Source: Betaproteobacteria bacterium (lineage in GTDB: Bacteria > Pseudomonadota > Gammaproteobacteria > Burkholderiales > SG8-39). Taken from it: a stretch of DNA of 14,198 nt. Each line of letters opens with the position of its first letter. Position 1 is the stretch's first letter. Where the stretch lies: positions 1 through 14,198 of the forward strand of contig VBCJ01000135.1 in assembly GCA_005884335.1 (NCBI GenBank), read 5' to 3'. The notes under the pieces are model-generated. The model made no database searches and was not told the DNA's origin. It was given only the letters and a program-made list of their open reading frames with translations. Positions 5,618 to 12,677 of this stretch are shown piece by piece. A program made the translations under genes and the position numbers.

Positions 5618-7567
5618 ATGGATTTCTTCGAGCAGCAGCACCGGGCCCGGCGCCGCACGTGGCTGATGCTCCTGCTGTTCTTGCTTGCGGTCGCCGCCAT
5701 CGTCGCCGCGTTCGACCTGGTGTGCGCCATCGTCTACATTGGGTTGTTCGACGTGCAAATCCTGTATTCGAGCAGCTTGCTGCAGCAGGTTCCCCGCTCC
5801 GTTTACGTGTGGTCCACCCTCGCCACGCTGCTCGTCATCGGCTGGGGAACCGCCTCCCGGCTGTACAGACTCTCCGGCGGCGGCGTCGCGGTCGCGGACC
5901 TGATCGGCGCGCGCCACGTGAAGCGCGACACCGGCGAGCCGGCGGAGCGCCGCCTGCTCAACGTCGTCGAGGAGATGGCGCTCGCGTCGGGCATCACCGT
6001 GCCGCTCGTGTTCGTGATGGATGACCAGCATGCGATCAACGCCTTCGCCGCCGGCTACTCCCCCAACGAGGCGACGGTCATCGTGACTCGGGGGGCGTTG
6101 GAGCAGCTCAACCGGGACGAGCTGCAGGGGGTCGTGGCGCACGAGTTCAGCCACATTCTGAACGGCGACATGCGTCTCAATATCCACCTCGTCGGGGTGA
6201 TCGCCGGCATCGTGATGATCGGGTCGATCGGAGGCTTCCTGATGACGGGGATCCGCGACGGCGACGACCTGCGTCGCGCGGGAACGGACATCCGCGTGTT
6301 CTTCCTCGGGCTCCTGCTGTGGCTGATCGGTTCGATAGGCGTGCTGGCAGGCCGGCTGATCAAGGCGGTGATCTCTCGCGAGCGCGAGTTCCTCGCCGAT
6401 GCGTCCGCGGTGCAGTTCACCCGCAACCCGGAGGGCATCGGGGGAGCGTTGTTCAAGATCGGCCGGCGCGGCAGCACCATCGCGCAGCGCCACGCCGAGG
6501 AGCTTTCCCATATGTGCATCGGCGCCCCCGTCAACGACTTTTTCGAGTTTGCCGTGTTTCACGACCATCCCCCGCTCGACGAGCGCATCGAACGACTGCT
6601 CGGCTCCGGCGCCGGGCGGCTGCTGCGCGAGCGCATGGAGCGCGCCGAGGCGGCGACCCTGTCGGCGCAGGGAAGCCCGGTGGTGAGCGAGTTAGTGAGT
6701 CCGCTCTATGCGCCGCGCAAGGCGGCGCCTGCCGCCTCCGGGCCCCGGAGCGCAGCGGGAATCGCGGGCTCGATGGTCGAAAGCATCGGCAATCCGTCCT
6801 CCGCCCACCTCGATCATGCGCGCGGGATGCTCGAAGCGATTCCCGCGGAGATCCGCGCAGCCGTCGGGCACGAGGAAGGCGCGCAAGCGGCGCTCTTCGC
6901 GCTCCTCTTGGGTGAGGGCGAGTTGCGCAAGGCGCAGCTCGCCTTGATCGGGGAGCGCTCGGGCGCGGAGGTCCCCGCGCAAAGCGCGCGCTTTGCCGAC
7001 GCGCTGAAACCGCTCGGCGCGCGCGCGCGCTTGCCCGTGCTCGCGCTCGTGATTCCGACCCTGAAGCGGCTGCCCGGACCCGAGCGCGACGCGCTGCTCG
7101 AGAAGATCAAAGCCGTGATCGAGGTCGACCGCAAGATCACGCTCGGCGAATTCGTGCTGCTCACGCTGTGCAGGAGCCAAATCCAGAGGGAGGAGAAGCG
7201 CTCCCCGGCCGTGAAGTACCGCAGCGTCGACGCGGTCGCCACCGAGGCAGCCATCGTGCTCTCGCTGCTCGCTCACGCCGGCGGAGGCGGGATGGCCGCG
7301 TTCGACAAGGGAATGGCCGCCCTCGGAGTAGCGGGCGGAGTGCTGCGCTCGCCCTCCGAGCTGAACATCGGAGCGGTGGAGAGCGCCCTCAACGAGCTGA
7401 ACCTGCTCGCACCGCTGAAGAAGCCGCTCTTCATCAAGGCCTGCGTCGCGACGGCGATGGCCGATGATAGACTCACGCTAGCGGAAGGGGAGTTGCTGCG
7501 CGCGATCTGCGCGGCCCTCGACTCGCCTGTGCCGCCGATTCTAGAAACCATGGAGGCCGTCGCGTGA
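5618..7567 (+). CDS. membrane M48 family metalloprotease (HtpX-like) with long C-terminal extension
   Basis: A 649-residue protein. Hydrophobic segments lie at about 14-44 and 62-79, with two more after the active site (188-212 and 224-252). The zinc motif HEFSH is at 175-179 in VVAHEFSHILNGDMRLN. The third ligand is probably the second Glu of REREFLADA (about E257). HtpX itself is near 290 residues; here about 300 further residues follow the protease core, helical and Ala/Leu/Arg-rich. The last part, KACVATAMADDRLTLAEGEL near 610-630, resembles TerB-type helical domains. Family members degrade misfolded membrane proteins. No clear ribosome binding site precedes the ATG, so coupling to lemA 24 bp upstream is likely. 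The stop overlaps the SDR start. Confidence 0.88.
   Translation: MDFFEQQHRARRRTWLMLLLFLLAVAAIVAAFDLVCAIVYIGLFDVQILYSSSLLQQVPRSVYVWSTLATLLVIGWGTASRLYRLSGGGVAVADLIGARHVKRDTGEPAERRLLNVVEEMALASGITVPLVFVMDDQHAINAFAAGYSPNEATVIVTRGALEQLNRDELQGVVAHEFSHILNGDMRLNIHLVGVIAGIVMIGSIGGFLMTGIRDGDDLRRAGTDIRVFFLGLLLWLIGSIGVLAGRLIKAVISREREFLADASAVQFTRNPEGIGGALFKIGRRGSTIAQRHAEELSHMCIGAPVNDFFEFAVFHDHPPLDERIERLLGSGAGRLLRERMERAEAATLSAQGSPVVSELVSPLYAPRKAAPAASGPRSAAGIAGSMVESIGNPSSAHLDHARGMLEAIPAEIRAAVGHEEGAQAALFALLLGEGELRKAQLALIGERSGAEVPAQSARFADALKPLGARARLPVLALVIPTLKRLPGPERDALLEKIKAVIEVDRKITLGEFVLLTLCRSQIQREEKRSPAVKYRSVDAVATEAAIVLSLLAHAGGGGMAAFDKGMAALGVAGGVLRSPSELNIGAVESALNELNLLAPLKKPLFIKACVATAMADDRLTLAEGELLRAICAALDSPVPPILETMEAVA
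7552..7556 (+). promoter_or_regulatory. ribosome binding site inside the protease gene for the SDR gene
   Basis: GGAGG lies 7 bases before the GTG at 7564, inside the last codons of the protease. It supports the non-ATG start that overlaps the upstream stop. Confidence 0.65.
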
Positions 7568-8343
7568 TCGAGCCACTGAACGGAAAAATCGCGTGGGTTA
7601 CGGGCGGCGGCAGCGGCATCGGGCAAGCGTCCGCCGTCGAGCTCGCAAGAGGCGGCGCGACGGTGGTCGTGTCGGGGAGGCGCGCCGATGCGCTCTCCGA
7701 AACCGCAGCGCTGATCAAGCAGGCCGGCGGCAAAGGGGAAGCCGAGGCCGTCGACACCGCCGACAAACAGGCGGTCGAGCGCGCTGGGGCAGCGATCCTC
7801 GCGCGGCACGGCCGCATCGACATCCTCGTCAACTGCGCGGGCACCAACGTCCCGAAACGCTTCTTCAAGAATCTCGCGGCGGCCGATTGGGACCGCGTCG
7901 TCGGCGTCAACCTGAACGGCGCGCTTTACTGCACGCTGGCGGTGCTGCCTTCGATGCGCTCGCGGCGCGACGGCCTGGTGATCCACGTCGTGTCCTATTT
8001 CGCCCGCTATCAGAGTTATCTCGGCGGCGCAGCCTACAACGCGAGCAAGCAGGCGCTGTGCGCGCTGGTTCACCAGATCAACATCGAGGAAGGCATGCAC
8101 GGGATCCGCGGCTGCGCCATCCATCCGGGCGAGACGGTGACGCCGCTGCAAAAGGCGCGGCCCAAACCGCCTTCGCCCGAGGACCAGGCGAAGATGCTCA
8201 AGATGGAAGATCTGGGACGTGTGGTGCGCTTCATCGCCGAATCGCCCGCGCACGTGTGCGTGAACGAGATCGTCGTCACCCCGACCTGGAACCGGCTGAT
8301 TTTGGGCGGCGGCGAGATGCTGCTCGCGCCGAAGATCGAGTAG
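7564..8343 (+). CDS. short-chain dehydrogenase/reductase (SDR) family oxidoreductase
   Basis: A 259-residue classical SDR. The cofactor motif TGGGSGIG is at 13-20, and VVVSGRR at 34-40 has the Arg pair after strand 2 that often favours NADP(H). The NCAG motif is at 90-93 and the structural Asn in GVNLNG at about 116. The catalytic set is S144, Y158 and K162 (YNASK). HPGETVTP near 187-194 replaces the common PG-x-V-x-T segment. The substrate is unknown. The GTG start overlaps the protease TGA as GTGA and has its own GGAGG, so it is translated with the protease although no enzymatic link is evident. The gene converges on the GGDEF-EAL gene with 19 bp between stops. Confidence 0.9.
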   Translation: MIEPLNGKIAWVTGGGSGIGQASAVELARGGATVVVSGRRADALSETAALIKQAGGKGEAEAVDTADKQAVERAGAAILARHGRIDILVNCAGTNVPKRFFKNLAAADWDRVVGVNLNGALYCTLAVLPSMRSRRDGLVIHVVSYFARYQSYLGGAAYNASKQALCALVHQINIEEGMHGIRGCAIHPGETVTPLQKARPKPPSPEDQAKMLKMEDLGRVVRFIAESPAHVCVNEIVVTPTWNRLILGGGEMLLAPKIE

Positions 8344-8362
8344 GGGCGGAGCTTGCGCGCCG

Positions 8363-10999
8363 CTACCCGTTCGGTTCCAGCAGTGCGGTCAGCGCGTCCA
8401 GCGGCAGCGGTCTGCTGAAGAGATAGCCCTGCATCTCGTCGCACCGGAGACGGCGCAAGGCCTCCGCCTGATCTTCAGAATCCACGCCTTCGGCAACGAC
8501 CTTCAGCCTCAAGGAATGGGCGAGCGAAACGATGGTCGACACCAGCGTCATCGTGTCGGGGTCATCCACCATGGCGATGATGAACGATCGGTCTATTTTG
8601 AGCGACTGCACCGGGAGCTTCGCAAGATAGCCGAGCGAAGAATAACCCGTGCCAAAATCGTCGATCGCGATGTTTACGCCGAGCCCGCGTACTGAAGCCA
8701 GCTTCCCGATATTGGCCTGGATGTCTTCCATCACCAGGCTCTCCGTGATCTCCAGATCGATGCCCGGGGGTGCGACGCCATCGCTGATCGCCAGTTTCAA
8801 AACATCGACAAAATCGTGCTGCCGCAGCTGGATCGGCGACACATTCACCGCTATCCGGGGTGCCTTGAGGCCCTGCCCCGCCCAGTCTCGGTGATCGAGC
8901 GATGCGCGCCTCAGCGCCCACGCGCCGACTTGCAGAATCAGTCCCGTTTCTTCCAGCAGCGGAATGAAGTGCAGCGGTGGCACCAGTCCGAGTTCGGGAC
9001 TGCGCCAGCGGATCAGCGCCTCGGCACTGACCATGCGCCGGGTGTCGACATCCACCTTCGGCTGGTAATACAGCACGAATTCGTCCTCTTCCAGCGCCCG
9101 CCGCAGCTTGTTCTCGAGCGAAAGCTTCTCGGCGATCCGCTCGGTCATCTGCTTCGTGTAGAAGAGATATCGGTCGCCTGAGGACGATTTCTTGAGCGCG
9201 GCTTCGGCGTTCCGGTACAAGGTATCCGCGTCCTCGCCGTCGCTCGGGAACAAGGCAACGCCTGCGCGCGTGGAAATTCTGAATTCGGTGCCGACCACCA
9301 CGTAAGGATCTTCGTTGATGCGGCGGTGCGATTGCTCAAGCCCCAGGATCAAGCCGTCTTCGTGCTCTGCGTGGGGGACGACTACCGCGAAGTGGTCTGC
9401 ACCCACGCGAGCCACTCGGCTCGGATCCCTGTACAACTCCAGCAACCTTCCGGCGACCTGCTTGAGGAGCGCATCGCCTACCTGCAGGCCGAACGTATCG
9501 TTGATGGTTTTGAACCGCTCGATGTTGACGATCACGAGCGCAAGCTGTCGCCGCCCGCTACCCGTCGCGCTCAGGTGCTGTCCCAACCGCTCAAGGAACA
9601 GCGTGCGGTTGGCGAGACCCGTGAGGGAATCGTAGTAAGCTAGGTATCGGACCTTTTCTTCGCTTTCGATGTGCTCGAGCGCGAAGGAGATATTGCCCGC
9701 GAGGTCAACCAGCAACTTCATTTCTTCGCTGTCGAAGAACCCGAGCTCACCGGCGTACAGGCTAAGAACGCCGACCGCCTCGCTGCCGACGATCAAGGGA
9801 ATGACGGCCAGCGAATTGATGCCGCGCTCATCCATCTCCGTCCTCATCAGCCTTTGCGGGTCGTTCCGGACGTCGTTCGAGATCATGGGCTTCATCTCTC
9901 GCACAGCGCGCCCGGCGAGGCCGAGACCGGCCGGCTGGTTTTCGACTACCGCCAGGGGAGCAGTTTCGAAGAAACCGCGCACGTCGCCCGCGAAAGCAAC
10001 CGGCTTGACGATGCCGGCCTCCTTGTCGACGAGGCCGATCCACGCCATGCGGAACCCTCCATGCTCGATGGCGATGCGACTCGCCTCGCGGAAAAGCCCG
10101 TTTCGGTCGCCTGCGCGGACGATGACTGAATTGATTCCGCTCAGAACGGCGTGGACGCGGTTGAGGCGTTTGATTTTTTCTTCGAATTCCTTGCGCGCCG
10201 TGATGTTGCGAATAAAGCCGGTAAACATCGGCTTCGATGTCGCTCCAATCGCCGTAATGGCCAGCTCGATCGGAAACTCGGTGCCGTCGGCGCGAACCGC
10301 TTCGAGCTCGAGCCGCTTGCCGAGGATGGGGCCTTCGCCCGTAGCGAGGTAGTGGGCGAAGCCTCGACGATGTGCGTCCCTCAAACGAGGCGGAACAATC
10401 AATTCCACCATGGCCTTGCCGAGCGCTTGCTCGCGCCTCAATCCGAACGTGGCTTCCGCAGCCGGGTTGAATTCGACGATTTTTCCTTCATGGTCGATGG
10501 TGATGAGGCAGTCCAGCGACGACTCGAGTATTGCGCCCTTGAGACTCTCGCTCTCGCGCAGCTGCGCGTCGGTACGCCGCTGCTCGCGCCGCGCCAAGGC
10601 GTCGGCGAGCGCGCGCTCCACGGCCGAGGGCAGACGCACGAGATTCGACTTCAGGACGTAGTCGGTGGCGCCGCTCTTGACCGCGTCGATGGCGGATTCC
10701 TCGCCGATCGTTCCCGAAACGAAGATGAACGGCGTGTCCGGGCGTATCTCGCGCGACAGCGCGAGCGCTGCCATCCCGTTGAAGCCTGGCAGCGAGAAGT
10801 CGGACAGGATCACGTCTGGGGCGAACTCTCGCAGCGCATCGACGAAGGACTTCTCGCTATCCACGATCCGGTGAGTCGCGCGCAAACCGGCCCGCGCCAG
10901 CTCCATCAGCACGAGCTCGGCGTCGGTCGCCATGTCTTCCGCCACCAGGATTCTCAGTTGCTCTGTCATCTGCCGCTTGGTTGGTTGCCCCTTTGCCAT
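8363..10999 (-). CDS. REC-PAS-GAF-GGDEF-EAL protein, probable c-di-GMP phosphodiesterase
   Basis: An 878-residue cytoplasmic signalling protein; I see no membrane segment. The receiver at 15-130 is intact: acidic pair E21/D22, phospho-acceptor D67, T97, K117. A PAS domain at about 150-270 ends in IRNITARKEFEE, and a GAF domain follows at 280-445. The GGDEF domain (455-615) reads GADHF at 533-537 and VNIERFKTIND at 491-501, where cyclases need GG(D/E)EF and a metal-binding Asp, so it is probably inactive. The EAL domain (630-875) keeps E660 of EAL, N719, E753 of ITES, D780/D781, K801, E837 and Q857, so c-di-GMP hydrolysis is expected. The start is ATG at 10999 (alternative at 10969); neither has a strong ribosome site. 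A palindrome shared with the next promoter region lies upstream at 11123-11139. Confidence 0.92.
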   Translation of the reverse strand: MAKGQPTKRQMTEQLRILVAEDMATDAELVLMELARAGLRATHRIVDSEKSFVDALREFAPDVILSDFSLPGFNGMAALALSREIRPDTPFIFVSGTIGEESAIDAVKSGATDYVLKSNLVRLPSAVERALADALARREQRRTDAQLRESESLKGAILESSLDCLITIDHEGKIVEFNPAAEATFGLRREQALGKAMVELIVPPRLRDAHRRGFAHYLATGEGPILGKRLELEAVRADGTEFPIELAITAIGATSKPMFTGFIRNITARKEFEEKIKRLNRVHAVLSGINSVIVRAGDRNGLFREASRIAIEHGGFRMAWIGLVDKEAGIVKPVAFAGDVRGFFETAPLAVVENQPAGLGLAGRAVREMKPMISNDVRNDPQRLMRTEMDERGINSLAVIPLIVGSEAVGVLSLYAGELGFFDSEEMKLLVDLAGNISFALEHIESEEKVRYLAYYDSLTGLANRTLFLERLGQHLSATGSGRRQLALVIVNIERFKTINDTFGLQVGDALLKQVAGRLLELYRDPSRVARVGADHFAVVVPHAEHEDGLILGLEQSHRRINEDPYVVVGTEFRISTRAGVALFPSDGEDADTLYRNAEAALKKSSSGDRYLFYTKQMTERIAEKLSLENKLRRALEEDEFVLYYQPKVDVDTRRMVSAEALIRWRSPELGLVPPLHFIPLLEETGLILQVGAWALRRASLDHRDWAGQGLKAPRIAVNVSPIQLRQHDFVDVLKLAISDGVAPPGIDLEITESLVMEDIQANIGKLASVRGLGVNIAIDDFGTGYSSLGYLAKLPVQSLKIDRSFIIAMVDDPDTMTLVSTIVSLAHSLRLKVVAEGVDSEDQAEALRRLRCDEMQGYLFSRPLPLDALTALLEPNG

Positions 11000-11094
11000 T
11001 GCGCTGCGTCCACTCGTCGAACACCGGCCCGGCTTGCTCCTGCTCTTTCCTCCAGCTCGCCCCTCTTTGGAAGACTAAACGACGAGGGTATTCA

Positions 11095-11103
11095 ATGCTG
11101 TCG
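11095..11103 (-). promoter_or_regulatory. 9-bp shared promoter element, copy upstream of the GGDEF-EAL gene
   Basis: The complement reads CGACAGCAT, 19 bp downstream (in gene direction) of the 17-bp palindrome at 11123-11139. The same 9-mer stands at the same distance from the other palindrome. It may be part of a promoter or a second protein contact. Confidence 0.5.
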
Positions 11104-11122
11104 GGCCAACTCAACAATCGGT

Positions 11123-11139
11123 GTCGGATTTTTCCTGAC
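11123..11139 (-). promoter_or_regulatory. 17-bp imperfect palindrome, candidate response-regulator operator upstream of the GGDEF-EAL gene
   Basis: The plus strand reads GTCGGATTTTTCCTGAC, a GTCRG-N7-CTGAC palindrome with an AT-rich centre. It is identical in 15 of 17 positions to the copy at 11999-12015. It lies 123 bp before the GGDEF-EAL start and 16 bp after the stop of the preceding regulator gene. A LuxR/NarL-type dimer is the natural binder; this is inference. Confidence 0.55.
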
Positions 11140-11155
11140 GCGCGTCTAGGACTCG

Positions 11156-11800
11156 CTATTCGAGCGAAGTGATACCGTTCTGAATTGCGAACTTGACCAG
11201 AGCCGGTAGATCGTGGATGCCGAGCTTCTGCTTGATGCGACTCCGGTACGTGTCCACGGTTTTAGGCGAGAGAGCCAGTATGTCGGCGACTTGTGCGCTC
11301 GAGCTGCCCTCAACCACCAGCTGGAGAATGTTCCGCTCCCGGCTGGTCAAGCTCTCGAGAGGGGTCGGGGCGCGGTGCTCGCTGATGTAATCGCCGATGA
11401 GTGTGGCGGTAATCTTGGGGCTCAAGTAGCGCTTGCCTTCGCGGACGGTTCGAACCGCGTTGACGAGTTCCAATCCCGAAGCTTCCCTGGAAAGGTATCC
11501 TCTCGCACCGGCCCGCAGGGCGCGGAAAATGAATTCCGGCGACGCCGTCGTGGCCAGAATCACGATTGCCGTCGACCGGGAAAGACCTCCGATTTTGAGG
11601 CTCGCCTCGATGCCATTCAGGCCGACCAAGCCGACGTCGAGGATTGCAACATCCGGTCTCAGTTTTTGAATCCTCTTTACGGCCTCGTGTCCGTTCGTTG
11701 CCTTGCCGATGACCCTGATGTCTTGCTGGAGTTCCAGCATCACCTGCAGACTGTCCAACAGGATGACGCGGCTATTCGCAAGAAACACTCTGATCGCCAT
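11156..11800 (-). CDS. NarL/FixJ-type response regulator with degenerate receiver
   Basis: A 214-residue protein, exactly the length of its neighbour at 12032 and alignable to it almost without gaps. I chose ATG at 11800 (MAIRVFLANS); a GTG at 11815 would add 5 residues. The C-terminal LuxR-type helix-turn-helix is intact (LTSRERNILQLVVEG near 152-166, SPKTVDTYRSRIKQKLGI at 178-195). The receiver keeps D55 but has lost other hallmarks: the acidic pair is N9-S10, the usual Met-Pro after D55 is L58-V59, the Ser/Thr at 83 is Ala (though T84 is next to it), and the conserved Lys is R105. Phosphorylation is therefore doubtful. A shared palindrome lies upstream at 11999-12015, so its expression may be controlled by the neighbour. 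Confidence 0.9.
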   Translation of the reverse strand: MAIRVFLANSRVILLDSLQVMLELQQDIRVIGKATNGHEAVKRIQKLRPDVAILDVGLVGLNGIEASLKIGGLSRSTAIVILATTASPEFIFRALRAGARGYLSREASGLELVNAVRTVREGKRYLSPKITATLIGDYISEHRAPTPLESLTSRERNILQLVVEGSSSAQVADILALSPKTVDTYRSRIKQKLGIHDLPALVKFAIQNGITSLE

Positions 11801-11970
11801 TCTGTTCTTGCCCACCTCGGCAGTTCTTCCCTACGTGGCGCTGGCTCGATATCCTTGCTGAAATTCGATTGTTCGTCTGTAGGGAATCCTTGAGAAGTCA
11901 GTTTAGGAACCCCCCTTTTTGAATAGAGGCGCCGGCGCTCAGGGTGAACTCTAACCGTGGAAACCTTCGG

Positions 11971-11979
11971 ATGCTGTCG
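11971..11979 (-). promoter_or_regulatory. 9-bp shared promoter element, copy upstream of the degenerate regulator gene
   Basis: The complement reads CGACAGCAT, 19 bp from the palindrome at 11999-12015, the same spacing as in the other copy. The 19-bp spacers of the two copies agree in only 7 positions, so the element stands out. Confidence 0.5.
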
Positions 11980-11998
11980 CGTACAGCCGACATATTGC

Positions 11999-12015
11999 GT
12001 CAGATTTTCCCTGAC
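11999..12015 (-). promoter_or_regulatory. 17-bp palindrome, candidate response-regulator operator upstream of the degenerate regulator gene
   Basis: The plus strand reads GTCAGATTTTCCCTGAC with perfect 5-bp arms GTCAG/CTGAC around a 7-bp AT-rich centre. It lies 199 bp before the ATG at 11800 and 16 bp after the stop of the regulator at 12032. A hairpin terminator is less likely: the stem is short, no T-tract follows, and the other copy has an arm mismatch not repaired by a compensating change. Confidence 0.55.
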
Positions 12016-12031
12016 AGCGCCTGTGACGCGG

Positions 12032-12676
12032 CTATTCGAGAGGACTGACGCCCTGCTGGATCGCGAATCGGATGAGACTCGCGAAGTCGCGAATGCGGAG
12101 TTTCTCCATCATTCGGGCGCGGTAAGTTTCCACGGTTTTCGGTGAGAGGGAAAGCGTTCCCGCGATTTTGGCGATGGAGTGTCCTTCGGCAAGCATTTGC
12201 AGGACTTGCCGCTCGCGGGAGCTGAGACGCTGAAGGGGTTCGTCCGAGGCGGCTTTGTGGACGACGTGGTCGATCAGCCTTTCGGTGAGCTGTCCGCCGA
12301 GATGCTGCCTGCCCTCGTGCGCCTTCCGGATCGCATCGACCACTTCCTTGGCGACCGATTTCTTCGCGATGTAACCTGAGGCGCCGGCCTGCAGCGCACG
12401 GTACACGTGAACCGGATCCGAGTACGCCGAGAGCATGATGACGCGGGTCTGAGGGCGCCGCTCGCGGATGATCCGCGTCGCCTCGGTGCCGTTCAGAACG
12501 GGCATGCCAATGTCCATGAGGACCACGTCCGGACTGCTCTCCATTACCCGACGCACGGCCTCGCGGCCATCCCCGGCCAGGGCGATGACTTTCATGTCGG
12601 TTTGCGCTTCGATCAGATTGCGCAAACCTTCGGCGACGACGCCGTGATCGTCGGCGATGAGAACCCTGATCGTCAT
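12032..12676 (-). CDS. NarL/FixJ-type response regulator, canonical receiver
   Basis: A 214-residue DNA-binding regulator starting at ATG 12676 (MTIRVLIADDH), one base after the kinase stop; an upstream in-frame start at 12712 would lie within the kinase. The receiver is complete: D9/D10, phospho-acceptor D55 in VVLMDIGMP, S83, Y102 and K105. The LuxR-type helix-turn-helix follows (LSSRERQVLQMLAEG near 151-165, recognition helix SPKTVETYRARMMEKLRI at 178-195). It is the obvious partner of the adjoining HisKA_3 kinase. Its recognition helix differs little from that of the degenerate paralogue, so both may read the same sites. It could activate the downstream regulator and GGDEF-EAL genes through the two palindromes. 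Confidence 0.93.
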   Translation of the reverse strand: MTIRVLIADDHGVVAEGLRNLIEAQTDMKVIALAGDGREAVRRVMESSPDVVLMDIGMPVLNGTEATRIIRERRPQTRVIMLSAYSDPVHVYRALQAGASGYIAKKSVAKEVVDAIRKAHEGRQHLGGQLTERLIDHVVHKAASDEPLQRLSSRERQVLQMLAEGHSIAKIAGTLSLSPKTVETYRARMMEKLRIRDFASLIRFAIQQGVSPLE

Positions 12677-12677
12677 G

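Noticed and set aside
4718..6568. 616-codon open frame on the minus strand opposite RDD, lemA and the protease
   Set aside because: It lies antisense to three well-supported genes, is rich in His, Arg, Asp and Gln with no recognisable domain, and is explained by the high third-position GC of the genes opposite.
10151..11149. 332-codon open frame on the plus strand opposite the GGDEF-EAL gene
   Set aside because: The opposite strand encodes clear REC, PAS and GAF domains; this frame has no domain and is a composition shadow.
11910..11920. Run of six C followed by five T upstream of the degenerate regulator
   Set aside because: On the gene strand this reads A5G6, Shine-Dalgarno-like, but it is more than 100 bp from the start codon with no small open frame I could support after it.
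11929..11938. Perfect palindrome GCGCCGGCGC in the region upstream of the degenerate regulator
   Set aside because: It has no loop and no T-tract and is common in GC-rich DNA; not supportable as a terminator or operator.
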